Counted from the stretch's first letter, positions 20,054-31,577 are shown. The stretch is 60,068 bases of DNA from Daphnia carinata (GCF_022539665.2 NW_026712506.1:1-60068); one strand, 5' to 3'. Translations and numbers: made by a program. Notes: generated from the letters alone by a model not told the origin.

Positions 20054-21569
20054 ACACTAAAATATCAGTAACAGTAGACGTAATAGCTACTACAAAGAAA
20101 TTTTCCTTCTTTCCAGTTGTACACAACCGTTAAACAATACATTTAAGATCAACGTGTGAAAATCCAACTTACGTATCTATGAAGAAACGAAAACTTAAGT
20201 CTGGTGCCTTAACATCTATACTAATCAATTAATATATCTTTAGCAATCAAATAATTGTGTAAAGTATTATCAGCACATGGTTGCGACAGATTTTAATAAC
20301 AGAAATCGAATTTACCAGGATATAGATGCAATTTAGCGTTACTCATCTATTGTAGCAAACTTATGGTTACCAGGTATGAGGATCGAACTTACGTCCGTAT
20401 ACAGAGACAGAAAAAGTCTGGCGCCTTAAAAACACGGTGAACCTTGTGTTCACTAATACTATTTTACTTAATTGGAATCCTAGCTTAGAATTCCAATTGC
20501 CCACTGAGACATACAAAAAAATGAACAGACTAAGGTAGAACAGAAGATTGCTGTCATTTGCTATTTTCATGATTGTTTCTTACCTTTTTCAGATTGATTT
20601 ATTCCTAAATCTACCAGGAAATAAAATTCATTTAACGATTTTTGGACGTGGCATGGTTCTATCTTCAGCCAATATAATCCTTGTGGTTAACGATGTTTCC
20701 TAGCTTATGGCCCCACCTCCAATGAATGGGCAGCGCAGTTAAAACGTTTTTTGAAAAAGTTTACCAACGGAAATCATTTGTCTTATAGAGCATGGTAAGT
20801 AACACAGCGCGAATGAATTAACACAAATAGTGTTTACTATGAGAATTTAGCGTTATATTATGATTATTCACATTATATTTTTACCAGCGAATGTCGGACG
20901 GATTCGTTCATCTAAAGATAAAAAACTAAGGGTAGCTATCATGTCCTGAAAGATCTGAAAACTTTCTCCACCTTACCGCTCAGTTTATTTTCTACGCAAA
21001 CAACAGAAAACAAAAAGAAAAAAACTAATAAAATCAAAAACAAAAAAAAAATAATAAATGCGTATCAGTATAATTATATAGGGTAAAAGAGCGAATTGGG
21101 ACAGCGTTTGGGTTAACACTCTTTCTTATGGGGAATGTGTGTAAAGCCGATCTGCTAATTTCGGACAAAAACCATTGGACATTTATGTTAATCTGATCAG
21201 TCTTATTTTTCAAAACTAATTTATTCGTTCGATTGAGTTTTGAATCGAATAGCTTAAGACACCGAAGAAGGTGCAATAAAAAATATAGCAAAATGTATGT
21301 TTCAATAACCAAAACAATGAGCTGTCAAAACGAAACATCAATTTTTCAGGTTTGGTAACTTGTGATCGAAACTCACCCCAAAAACATAAGGTATTGATTT
21401 TTAAGATCGTATTAAACACTTCGCTCTTTAAGTAGCCAACAGACCATAGGTTCGGTAAAAAACAAAAAAATAAATGTGATTGAAATTTTCGAGAAACCCG
21501 CATTAGGGACAGTAGACTAATTACAAAAAGACATGTTATGCTTATCAAATGCATTTTGTTAACCATTTT

Positions 21570-22101
21570 ATTATTGATTACCATCCTAAAGGGTAATGGT
21601 TCTATGCTGTCAAGGAACTATTTTTAAATGTTTTTATCCTCATTTTTCCCTTTTTGGTGAGGTATTTCTAAATCACTACTGCAATATCAACAATATTAGG
21701 AACAATAGATTCAGTTAAGTTTTCTCTACATGGCTATTGAATATTTTTATGAAAATCATGTGAAAATATGCATCTAATCGGTGATTGCAGTTTTTTATTT
21801 TTTAAATAAGCTCCCGTGATGCTAATTTAGGACAGCATTCTACATACTAATGCACACTTTATGCTTTTAATTATTTTTCTTTCACCATAGCATAATCGTA
21901 AGATGTTGAATTGACAACCAAAAGGCTAACGGTTCTATACCCTATGGGTACTATACATATACTTCAATTTCCTTATTTTTGAATTTTTTCTTATTTGATG
22001 AGATATTTTGAAATCACTAAGAACACCTTAAACTAAAGCAATATCATCAATACTGGTATCAATAGATTGGTTTAAGTTACCTCTACATGGCTGTTGAATA
22101 T
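21570..22101 (+). repeat. 355-bp tandem repeats with tRNA-like modules, copy I (interrupted)
   Basis: Successive units share CTCTACATGGCTRTTGAAT, a stretch ending in ATGCATCTAAT, and a GCTAATTTRGGACAGC block, plus a degenerate tRNA-like module (e.g. 21888-21943). Element B sits in the GAATATTTT part of one unit; the rest continues at 30984-31392. Confidence 0.75.
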
Positions 22102-22482
22102 TGTCGCGAGGGGGAAATTGTGACGTGTTTGTCATTTCTGAAAAGACTTGACAACCAACGATCAAATTGCGCACAATGCAGCTTCTCCTGAAAAGATGCT
22201 GCAACACGCAGATAATTTGATAAAAGATAGTTATCCCTAGAATTTATGTAACCCTAGAAATGGGGCGTATATTCTTCACGAGGGTATAAAAGCCCCTACA
22301 TTTTTAGCTCTAAGATCAGTTCCTCTGAGTTCTGAGTTTTTCAAAGTTCTCTTCAAGTTCTCTTACAGTTCTCTTCTCATTCAAAGTAAAGTAAAGTGTA
22401 ATTATTCCTCATTTCTGCTATGTCTTGTATTTCTTTTTAAAATTCAATACAATTCATTGAAAAAGTAAAGCCCAGTGTGACA
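22102..22482 (+). repeat. 5' LTR of element B
   Basis: 381 bp. A TATA-like box (GGTATAAAAGCCC) lies near 22284, followed by a TCT/AGTTCTC-rich stretch (about 22315-22385). The PBS-like TGGTGGAGATGCAG begins at 22485, two bases after the LTR end instead of directly adjoining as in element A. Confidence 0.93.
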
Positions 22483-22545
22483 ATTGGTGGAGATGCAGCT
22501 CGTTACCCGTTATTAACGAATTAGTGTTGCTTTAAAGAATAGTCG

Positions 22546-23760
22546 ATGCAGAAGAAGAATAGCTCACGTTTACCTAGTTGCCCCCGGGATCCAAGTAGAC
22601 GATTGCACCCGCTTCATGACTTGCCCACCGCACTGTCTGGTAACGAGTTCACAGCAACTAACGAGGCACAAAATTCTGAAATTTCTACGTCAAGAGAAGA
22701 TTTAGCGACGTCATCTACAGAGACGACTCGCCAGAGAGGGTTTGAAAATCTCGCAAGAGAGTTAGAATCAAGTTCTGACTCTGAAGAAGATTTAATAGAA
22801 CCCACGCACCCGGTTGTTCCTACGATAGGACAACACATTTTTGGATCTCCAAGACAATTGCAAGAAACAGTCATGGCGGCTGTAAGAAAATTCATAAGTC
22901 CACCTATTTTTCGAGGTAGCCCAACGGAAGACGCTCGTCAATTGTTAGAGCGCTACGAGACTATCTCTACCCACAATGGTTGGGGTGACGCGGACAAACG
23001 TAATAATTTTTGCATGTACTTGGATGATGCTGCAAGAAAGTGGTTCTTGTGTGCAAGAGTGCCAAACGACTGGCAAGATGTGGCAGCACAGCCGGCTGCC
23101 GGAGAAAACCAAGCAAGACCTGCAGTTCCCGGTCTACGTTCGGTATTTTTGAAAGAATTTCAGCCCAATTCTTATGGTCTTTTCCAAGAAACTAGACTAA
23201 GAAGTAGAACTCAAGGAGTGGCTGAACCAACCACCAGATACTACTACGAAATTCTTAATCTATGCAGACTGGTCGACCCCAACATGTCGGAAGTCCACCG
23301 ACTAGAGCATCTGTTTAGAGGCCTTCGACCAGCACTTTTTAGAAAAATCTATCCTCAGAAGCCACAAACGTGTGAAGAAATCTTAGAACTGGCAAAAGTC
23401 TATACGGAGACATCGATGATGTCAGAAGCCAGAAGATGGAAGGAAACCCGTGGCGGAACCACAAAAGTCGTTTGAACAAGTTCCAAACCTTTCGGTGGTC
23501 TATCCGGATCAACAAGCGGATCTTTTAAAAACAATGCGTGAAGTCATTCAAGAAACTTGTGAAAAATTGTTTAAGCAAGGTAGTCAAGAGCAGGCGAAAC
23601 CAAAAGGGCCGTTCAGACCCAAAGGACGCACAGCAAGTGGTAAGCCACAGGGCTTTTACTGTAAAAAAGCAGGGCACATTGCCCTGCTGAATCTGCGCAG
23701 TATAGAGGCCCAGCAAAGGACGCTGGAGCAGGCACAACTTCAAAAGAAAATCCATCTGTA
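22546..23760 (+). pseudogene. Element B gag, frameshifted
   Basis: From the ATG at 22546 a 309-codon frame carries an acidic N-terminus. A retrotransposon-gag domain (about residues 115-290) follows whose FRGSPTEDARQLLERYE and LEHLFRGLRPALFRKI-type blocks parallel those of element A gag. Near 23460 the register changes by one and continues to 23761. A knuckle remnant (FYCKKAGHIA near 23657-23688) has lost the first and last Cys of CCHC. Gag would form the particle and bind RNA. The shift and damaged knuckle suggest loss of function. Confidence 0.8.
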
Positions 23761-23766
23761 AACTCA

Positions 23767-26700
23767 GTGGTTCAAGAGTCGGTGATGCCAGAAAAAAACG
23801 AGGGTGGTTCAGAAGACTATATTCTAAATTTAAACCCTGCAAGATTGATTAAAGAAAAAGTGAAGTGCGGTAAAGAAACTGCAATGGTGTTGATTGATAC
23901 AGGAGCTGCTGTTACAGTGATTTCCCCTGAATTGTTGAAAAAGACCGGATTCGTGGAAAAGCCCCGCAATGGCCCGAAGGTTCGTCTTGTAAACGGCCAT
24001 ACTCTGTCCCCACAGAGTACAGCTGACATTGTAGTAACCCACAAAGGGCAAAACTATCAAAGGAAACGCGATAGTCATGCCAATGTCAGGTTTTGAACTA
24101 CTACTGGGAAATGATTTCCTACAGCAATTTCGAGCAATCCACATAGACTACGAATCACAAGAATTGTCGTTTACGACAGGGAAGTCACCACTTACAGAAA
24201 TTTCGCTTATTCAAGAAGAAGAAATCAAGGATAGCCGGCTGGTCACAAGAGATCGTCAAGAGATACCAGCCTACTCAATCAAGCAAATTTCAACAACAGT
24301 TTCCAGCAAGATGGAAGGTTCCTGCATTGTGACACCCTCAGAGTCATTGCTAGCGACAAGTAGCCTATCAACTGGTCATGCACTAGTACAAAAAGATTTA
24401 GAAAAAATCCCTGCTGCTAATTTGTCACCGAAAACAATCTGGCTAGAAAAAGGAGTGACCTTAGGGACGTTAGAAGAACACCCTGAGGCAAAAGAGGTAG
24501 AAACAAGCCAAGCAGTCTTAGCAATGGACACCTCATTCGAGGAACAAGATTTGAATCAAGATGAAAAGCAATTGTTAGAACACCTAGAAGAAAGAATTGG
24601 AACGGGTCTAACAAAGGAAGAGAAAGCAGAAACGCAAAGAATTCTCAAAGAATTTATCCATTGCTTTGCTCTAAATGAAGATGATTTGGGATACTGTGCA
24701 GTAGTCAAAGAAACATGACATCAATACTGGAACAGCTTCCCCAATTCATCAACTCCCTTACAAAAGTGCTTGGAAGGAAAGAGCTGTAATTCAAAATCAA
24801 GTAGAAGGAATGTTACGTCGAGGAGTAATTGAACCGTCTGACAGTCCTTGGTCTTCCCCAGTGGTTCTGGTGAAGAAGAAAGACGGCACTTGGCGTTTCT
24901 GTGTGGATTATCGCAAGCTCAATGCGGCAACAGTTAAAGATTCCTACCCCATACCACGCATAGCCGATACACTAAGTCGGTTAGAAGGGGCTACATTTTT
25001 TTCAAGCATGGATTTGCAAGCTGGATACCATCAAGTTCCAGTGGTTAGCAGTGATAGACCGAAGACAGCCTTTATCACTGCAGATGGATTGTATCAGTTT
25101 CGCACTATTCCGTTTGGTCTAACTAATGCCCCAGGCACTTTTCAGAGAGCCATGGACATTATTTTGGCTGGACTTCGCTGGACAACATGCCTGGTATACC
25201 TGGATGACGTCATAATTTACTCAGCAACATTCCAACAACACTTGGAACGCCTCCGCTTAGTGCTGAGTTGCCTTGTGAAAGCTGGTTTGAAACTAAAGTG
25301 GTCAAAATGCTCATTCTTGGAGCACACTCTAAAAGTGTTGGGACATCTGATTTCAAAAGACGGTGTAGCACCAGATCCTGAAAAGCTCGAAGCAGTCTCG
25401 AACTTCCCATCACCAAGTGAAGGCCATTCTACAGCAAACAAAGTGAAACGAGTACAAAGTTTTTTGGGCCTATGTTCGTACTATCGACGTCACATCCAAG
25501 GTTTCACTTCAATCGCTCGCCCACTCACGTCACTCACGAAGAAAGAAATTCCGTTTGTGTTGGGAGAAGATCAGGCTAACAGTTTCAATGCCCTGAAAAA
25601 AGAGCTCACCTCATCTCCAGTTTTGGCCCATCCCAACTACGACTTGCCGATGGAAATTTTCCCTGACGCCTGCGGATACGGGATTGGAGGTGTACTGGCC
25701 CAGCGCATAGAAGAAGCGGAATGTCCCATTGCATACGCCAGCCGTTTACTAACTAAATCGGAAGTGAACTATTCGATAACTGAAAAAGAGTGTCTTGCAT
25801 TTGTGTGGTGTCTCTCCAAGTTCAGATGTTTTGTGTGGGGCTGCAAAGTGAATTCGTCACGGATCATCAAGCTCTATGTTAGTTGATGAGCAAAAAAGAC
25901 CTAGCAGGTCGTTTAGCACGTTGGAGCTTATCGCTACAAGAATACGATATCACGATTGTATATCGCAGTGGAAAAACACATGACAACGCAGATTGTCTTT
26001 CAAGAAATCCATTACCAAAAACGGAGGAGCAAGAAGACGACCGCTGTGTCGTCATAGGGGCACTAACTGATGACTCAACACTCTCCGAAGAAGAAAATGA
26101 GTCCCTAGCAGACAAGCAAAAAGTCTGCAGTAATTGGAATCAGCTAATTCAAAAAATCCAAAGTAGAAAAGCAAAAGTGAAAAATTTCGTGATGAATAAC
26201 GGAAAACTCTACAAAGAAACTATAAAGAATGGAAAAAGTTACAGAAGATTGTGCGTACCTGTTGACTATCGTGAAAGAATCCTATACGCCTACCATAACG
26301 ACATCGTCTCCGGTCACCTTGGAATCAGTCGCACTCAACAAAAAATTTGTGATCGTTACTACTGGCCGAAAATGACACTGGACATAGTTCGTCATGTGCA
26401 GACTTGCGTACACTGTCAGAGCTGAAAAGGAGTTCCAGATAAGCCTCCAGGACTTCTACAATGCATCAAAGTGGAAAGACCGTTTCAAAGAGTAGGAATG
26501 GATCTTCTAGGGCCATTTCCACTCTCCACAAAAGGAAACAGGATGATTATAGTGGCAGTGGACTACCTAACCAAATGGGTAGAGTTAAAAGCTATGCCCA
26601 CTGGAAAGGCAGATGACGTTGCAGAGTTCTTCGTCCAACAAATCTTTCTACGCCATGGGGCTCCAGAACAAATCATCACGGATCGGGGAAAGTGCTTCAT

Positions 26701-27470
26701 CGCTAATCTAACTCAAGCAGTCGTCAAGAAACTCCTGACTAACCACAAGACGACTTCCAGTTATCACCCCCAGGCAAATGGAGCAGTGGAAAGGATGAAC
26801 CATACATTGGCAGCAATGCTCTCAATGTACGTCAGCAGTAATCAACGAGATTGGGATGAGACACTGCAGTATGTTTGCTTTGCATACAACACAGCTAGAC
26901 AAGAGTCTACTGGATACTCACCATTCTTCCTCCTCTACGGACGTGAACCCAGACTTCCTATCGACTTGGAATGGGAAGCAGATCCAAACCCGTTGCTGGA
27001 GGAAGAGGAAGCAACAATGGGATACGCAGATCGCCTAATAACTGACTTATCAGCAGCTAGAGAAAAAGTGAAAATTAGAATGCAGCGTGTACAGCAAATG
27101 CAAAAAGAAACTTACGATGCACGCCGGAATTGTCATTCAAGGAAGGAGATTTAGTGTTGGTCTACAAGCCTGTGCGTCAAGTGGGAAAATCAGAAAAACT
27201 TCTTCATCGTTGGCTAGGACCATTCAAAGTGTTAAGACAAACCACACCAGTGAACTATGAAGTGATATCGGCAACTGGCCGAGGTAAAACGGATATCGTC
27301 CACGTGGTGCGTATGAAGTCATTCTATGAAGCTGTATCAAGCCCTAGTATCACTGAAGAAGCCACAGAAAAAGAAGATGAAAATCAGCAAAAAGAGGGGA
27401 CACAAGAAATACCGGCTTTAAGTGATCCACAACCTCCAAGGCTGATCCAGAAGAAACCCTAGTTGAGCAG
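23767..27470 (+). pseudogene. Element B pol: protease, RT, RNase H, integrase, broken
   Basis: Segments in order: protease with IDTGAA near 23893 (23767-24096); linker with LLLGNDFLQQF (24077-24718); RT and RNase H start (24810-25886) with VYLDDVIIY near 25195 and FPDACGYGIGGVL near 25661; RNase H end and integrase HHCC finger (25883-26425), which stops at an in-frame TGA at 26423-26425; integrase core (26471-27154) with MDLLGPF, ITDRGKCF and NGAVERM; then the GPY-like tail (27130-27462). Register changes occur near 24090, 24720-24800, 25880 and 27140. The catalytic residues are still recognisable, so decay is moderate. It is closely similar in wording to element A pol. Confidence 0.85.
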
Positions 27471-29398
27471 AGCAGTGAATCACCAGACATCGAGGAAAAC
27501 GACGTGGTCACGCCCACTCCGGAAGTAATCACGCCAACTTCAACTGGAAGACCCACTCGTAGCAGAAGACCTCCAGCCAGATATCTAACTCTATTAGTGC
27601 CGTTCCTAATTTTTCTGATTGGGCCGCTGTCAAGCAACTCACTCATCCTGAGAGAAAACGCTATCTTCAAGCAACAAAGCGATGTCGCGTTCAGTGAATC
27701 ATCGTGGACCATCGTAACAGATCTTGACTTGGGAGTAGCTGATACAGCAACTGCATACCTAAAGCAAAAGATACTTCAACAACAGGAAGTGGCAGAAAAA
27801 TGGAAGAATACAGGTTTACGATCACAGCAGATAGCAGCCAGAAAAATCACCAGCAGAACGCAGACAATCCTGAAAGAAATGGAAATTGTAGCAGACCGAT
27901 TGGCAAACATCAAAAAGCTTTAAATCCTAACCAAAGAAACCGTCGAAGTCTTGTTGACGGTGGAGGATCAATCCTGAAATGGCTGTTTGTAGTATCTACA
28001 CAAAATGATTTAGAAGAATTAAACAGTCAAATACAACTTGTTTCTCGAGATCAAAGAGAAGTAATCCACATCATTGATAAACAAGCAACAATAGTGAACG
28101 AATCACTTTGGGAGTCCAGAACAAACGCAAAACTCATCAGAGAGCTGCAAGGCCAGTATTCTATACTAAACAATGCCATAACACACCTCATGGAGACGGA
28201 GGGGAACATAGGACGACTAATACTAAATCACTTCGAGTATTACGTCCACCTGGACGAAACACTTGAAGCCATGAATCAAATCTTGCTGTGGCTACAACAA
28301 TTTGCCGATAGTCTCGATGTCGGTTTCAGTCTGTTAGCCAACGGGCATTTGGCGCCACAAATTGTCTCTCCAGCAAGATTTAATAAAGTTATTAGAACGA
28401 TAAACGAGCAATTACCAAGAGGATGGTTTATTTCCAGCGATGAGCTTTGGGTCGCCTACCGAGAATCAACGATAACCGTGGCGGCAATGGAAAACTCGTT
28501 TCGTCTCTTCATACATGTTCCTATCTTCGATCACGCTCAGCAGTACAAGCTCTTCGAAATTATCAACCTCCCGGCAGCTACAGACAATGGAACGCATGGT
28601 GTCTTGTTTGGAAATCTACCAGAATACCTTGCTGTATCTGCTGATCTCGAAACGTATCTAGAATTGTCCAAAGAAGGTGTTAAAGATTGCAGCAAAATAG
28701 GAAGACCACTGTGTAAATTCCATACCGGCATCAGCAAGAGAACAGCCCGAAAGTCCTGCGCAATGGCTGTCTTTTTAAACGATTCGGCACGAATCAACAC
28801 ACAATGTAAAAAGAAGTTCACAGACTGGCGTGGACCTGAAGTAGTTTACATGGAATCCAATCAATGGGTCTACTCAGCCACAAAATCGCACGAGATTATA
28901 TTCTCGTGTCCAGCAGGCGGAGAGCAGCCACCTTTGAGAACAACAACGTTACCAGCTGTAGGAATGTTCGAAATACCTTTGGGATGCACCGCTCGAACAG
29001 AAGAATGGGTATTCCCAGCCAGCATGGAAGAAAGCGTAACGGCGCCAAAACTACAAACAGTTGTTCTACCATCAGTAAAAATCTTTGCACAAGATGTCCA
29101 AGAAGCTGATGGCAAAAAGCACACTTTCGTCGAGCTTCCGAGAGAAAATAGTTCGTCTGTAGACATCATTAGTCAGCTGCTCCATCGCAACGCACAAGCA
29201 ACGTTGTCATCCGAAATGACTGGAGAACAAATCCATAACTTAATCGTGGAAAAAGAAAAACAAAAAGAGTTTTACCTTAATCGTTATCCTTACGAGTTAG
29301 TGGCTTTCAACATCCTCTTAGTGTGCGGAATAGTGTTCCTAGTGATTAAATACTACACACTTCATAAGCGTCTTTTGCTTGCGTCTCGTTGCTCATGA
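27441..29398 (+). pseudogene. Element B env (F-protein-like), one frameshift
   Basis: The first part (open from 27441 to 27923) has an acidic/Pro-rich linker continuous with the integrase side. A hydrophobic segment (LLVPFLIFLIGPL, about 27591-27630) and an ectodomain start follow. The register moves between 27800 and 27920, and the second part stays open to 29398. Near 27938 an R-x-R-R site precedes a Gly-rich hydrophobic stretch, as in element A. A membrane span lies near 29302-29350 and a short basic tail follows. The IHVPIF and LPEYLAVSADLETYLELS-type blocks align with IHLPVF and LPPYLAVATDQQ in A. The family is baculovirus F/errantivirus Env-like by motif. Confidence 0.82.
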
Positions 29399-29557
29399 GA
29401 GGTGCGACAACGCTCCACCCGGAGACAGCGGGAGAGATGTAATAGAAACTGAAAATCTTTAGAATGAAAAATTATTAGTGATGTTAGTGAAAAAGAACAA
29501 CTGCTGTGTGAAAGAAGTGAAAAAGTGTATTGAAGTCGGAAGCAGAAAATGTACAAA

Positions 29558-30144
29558 TTACTCTTCACGATCGTTGAAAAAATCTAAAAGATAAGAAAGG
29601 CCGCGAGTAAGGGCTTGTAGTAACGTTAACGTGTCGTAATCTTCAGCTTCCTGTTCCTCAGCCTGAGCGTTTAAAACGTCAAGCCGAACAAGCCGAGCAT
29701 CTTCCCTGGCTTGCATCTCTGCTTGTGTGACTTCTCTGTAGAAGTCAGAGCGGCGAGAGGTAGGATGATAAATATCCTGGTCGGACTGAAACCACCACAG
29801 GAGACGTGTATGAAAATGCATAAAATAATCTCTATATCCGGCATAACCAGGATATGTGCTAAAAAAGAGGAAAAGAACATTAGTGTAGAACTAAAAAACC
29901 AAGTAAAGAAGACTACTTACCTGTAATAGAAGTCATCCACCCAAGGCGCACTGATGGAGATTGAATAATCTAAACGCGCACCGGAATGATGTGCTCGCGC
30001 CAAAATCTCTAAAAAGTGGGCTCGATCCGCTTGTGTCAAACGACTAAAACGGCTTCTACCAGTAGAAAAAGTTTCCTCAACAAAACACACCAACGCATAT
30101 TCAATACGACGCAGATTTTCAAGAACAGACTGAAGAGTAAACAT
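29558..30144 (-). CDS. Antisense two-exon accessory gene in element B (174 aa), unknown function
   Basis: Read on the minus strand. Exon 1 runs from the ATG at 30144 to 29921 and ends in AG|GTAAGT. The intron is 29920-29859 (62 bp), has a pyrimidine tract and ends TTTTTTAG. Exon 2 runs from 29858 to the stop at 29558. Joining keeps the frame exactly, while without splicing a stop follows one codon after the donor. The product would be about 174 residues: a helical N-terminal half with several Arg/Leu/Glu heptad-like stretches, an aromatic-rich middle (Tyr, Trp, Phe around the junction), then an Ala/Glu/Arg/Gln-rich probably coiled C-terminal helix. No signal peptide or zinc motif. A further donor (GTAAGG, 30259) and acceptor (TTTTCTTTTAG, 30169) upstream could make a 5' UTR intron. 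It lies between env and the 3' LTR, opposite to the element's own transcription. I recognise no homologue. Confidence 0.6.
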
Positions 30145-30310
30145 TTTCGTATCTAAGCAAGAAATGAACTAAAAGAAAAAGGCAGCAGTTGAATTTCTTA
30201 TGCATCATAACGTTGTTTATCTTTTTTTTTTGAATTGCTAATTTAATCGTCTTCCTTACGCTAGTATTGCTTCCATAGTTCTAGCAAATTCCTTTTTGAT
30301 AAAAGCACAT

Positions 30311-30530
30311 TGACCACGCTTCATCGTATGGCTGACTGCTACTGTAGTTACCCCTTTAGCTCTCTAAAGCGACCGCGCTTTATCGTATGTTTGATTTCTA
30401 CTGTAGTAGCTCTTTTACCTCTCTAAAGCGACCGCGCTTTATCGTACGTTTGTCTTTTACTATAGTTGTTCCTCTACTTCTCTAAAGCGACCTTGCGCTA
30501 TCGTACGCTTTCTCATTACTATAGTTATTC
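30311..30530. repeat. 60-bp tandem repeats with internal palindrome
   Basis: About 3.7 units with period 59-60. The core AAAGCGACCGCGCTTT (an imperfect palindrome) starts at 30365 and 30424, with diverged versions near 30311 and at 30484. Each is followed by ATCGTAYG and a CTACTGTAGT-like stretch, itself nearly palindromic. They lie inside element B, 170-390 bp upstream of the antisense ATG, and could be a promoter/enhancer for it or a cis signal of the element. Confidence 0.8.
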
Positions 30531-30656
30531 ATTCCCTACTAGCTTTTGATGTTTTTTGAAAATCACGGGTTTTTTCCCCAATATTTGATTATGCCCTTGA
30601 TTTCCTTTTAATGAATGTTAGTACAGTCGGGTCGCCTGTCTTGAAGAAGGGGGACC

Positions 30657-30983
30657 TGTCGCGAGGGGAAAATAGTGACGTGGTTGTCATTTCTGAAAAG
30701 ACGTAACAACCAACGATCAAATTACGCACAATGCAACTTCTCCTGAAAAGATATAGAGATGGGGCGTATATTGTTCACGAGGGTATAAAAGCCCCTACAT
30801 TTTTAGCTCTAAGATCAGTTCCTCAGAGTTCTGATAGTTCTTCAAAGTTCTCTTCAAGTTCTCTTACAGTTCTCTTCTCATTCAAAGTAAAGTAAAGTGT
30901 AGTTATTCCTCATTTCTGCTATGTCTTGTATTTCTTATTAAAATTCAATACAATTCATTGAAAAAGTAAAGCCCAGTGTGACA
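30657..30983 (+). repeat. 3' LTR of element B
   Basis: 327 bp, TG...CA ends, preceded by a purine tract. Relative to the 5' LTR it lacks about 54 bp (the region equivalent to about 22198-22260) and has several substitutions. Confidence 0.93.
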
Positions 30984-31392
30984 ATATTTTATGAAAATCA
31001 CGTGAAAATATTTATCTAATGGGAGATTGTAATTCTTATTTTTTCTACACAAGCTTCCGTGACGCTAATTTGGGACAGCAAACTACATACAACAAGACAT
31101 GTTATGCTTTTTAACAATATTTTCTCAACCATGGCATAGTTGTAGGACGTACGATTGCCACCGTAAACGATAATGGTTCTATACTGTCAAGGCGCTATTT
31201 TCAAGTTTCGTTTTCCTCACTCCCTCATTTTTCCCTTTTTTGTGAGATATTTGTAAATCATTATAGATACCTTACACTACTACATTATCAATAATATTAG
31301 GATCAATAGATTCGTTTAAGTTTTCTCTACATGGCTATTGAATGTTTTATGAAAATCATACGAAAATATGCATCTATTCCGTAATTGCAGCT
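30984..31392 (+). repeat. tRNA array copy I, right end
   Basis: Continues the 355-bp repeat run after element B, including a tRNA-like module at 31131-31186. At about 31392 the sequence switches from a unit interior (after CCGTAATTGCAG) to AAGCTGACCATCGC, the start of a tRNA-Cys monomer. This is the junction to the next array copy. Confidence 0.8.
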
Positions 31393-31505
31393 ATTTAAGC
31401 TGACCATCGCAATGCTGCCTGTCGAATCCTCATCAAATAACGAAATTTGTTACTTATTTTTAATTTTGTAACAGTAATTTTTTTTTCTGACCATTGTTGT
31501 GTAAT

Positions 31506-31577
31506 AGGGGTATAGCTCAGTGGTAGAGCATTCGATTGCAGATCGAAATGTCCCCAGTTCAAACATGGGTGCCCACT
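31506..31577 (+). pseudogene. tRNA-Cys(GCA) pseudogene
   Basis: The 72-nt layout is kept, with GCA anticodon and TTCGA/TCGAA stem. Acceptor positions 1 and 2 no longer pair (AGGGGTA against TGCCCAC) and the T-stem has a G-A mismatch. Confidence 0.7.

Larger units (their letters stand above)
18281..22101 (+). repeat. tRNA array copy I, middle part
   Basis: Collinear with 32739-36557 (copy II) and 50363-54190 (copy III), with scattered substitutions. It contains one good tRNA-Leu(UAA) on the minus strand (19338-19420) and three decayed relatives, at 19973-20053, about 20150-20220 and about 20364-20450. The AT-rich tail from 21570 begins the 355-bp repeats. Several long minus-strand frames (e.g. 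19502-19774, 21216-21584) recur in the other copies because the DNA is recently duplicated; none shows a domain. Element B interrupts the copy at 22101. Confidence 0.88.
22102..30983 (+). mobile_element. Element B: older Gypsy-like LTR retrotransposon with env, decayed
   Basis: 8882 bp with LTRs 22102-22482 (381 bp) and 30657-30983 (327 bp) that begin TGTCGCGAGGGG and end GTGTGACA. The ATAT duplication lies at 22098-22101 and 30984-30987. The unoccupied site is seen in copy II near 36551-36562. A purine tract (GAAGAAGGGGGA) precedes the 3' LTR. Gag, pol and env are clearly related to element A in order and motifs but carry several frameshifts and a nonsense codon. The LTRs differ by about 54 bp of deletion and several substitutions, so this insertion is older. 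It also carries an antisense spliced frame that A lacks. Confidence 0.93.

Noticed and set aside
20364-20450. Third and fourth tRNA-Leu relatives in each array copy as tRNA genes
   Set aside because: Anticodon and T arms no longer pair; mentioned only as decayed relatives.
21216-21584. 122-codon minus-strand frame also present at 35676-36044 and 53294-53668
   Set aside because: It persists because the DNA copies are nearly identical. It is AT-rich with Phe/Leu/Ser bias, has no domain, and the copies are too similar to show selection.
30301-30540. 60-bp repeats as a CRISPR-like array
   Set aside because: Units are contiguous without unique spacers, lie inside an LTR retrotransposon, and the organism is a eukaryote.
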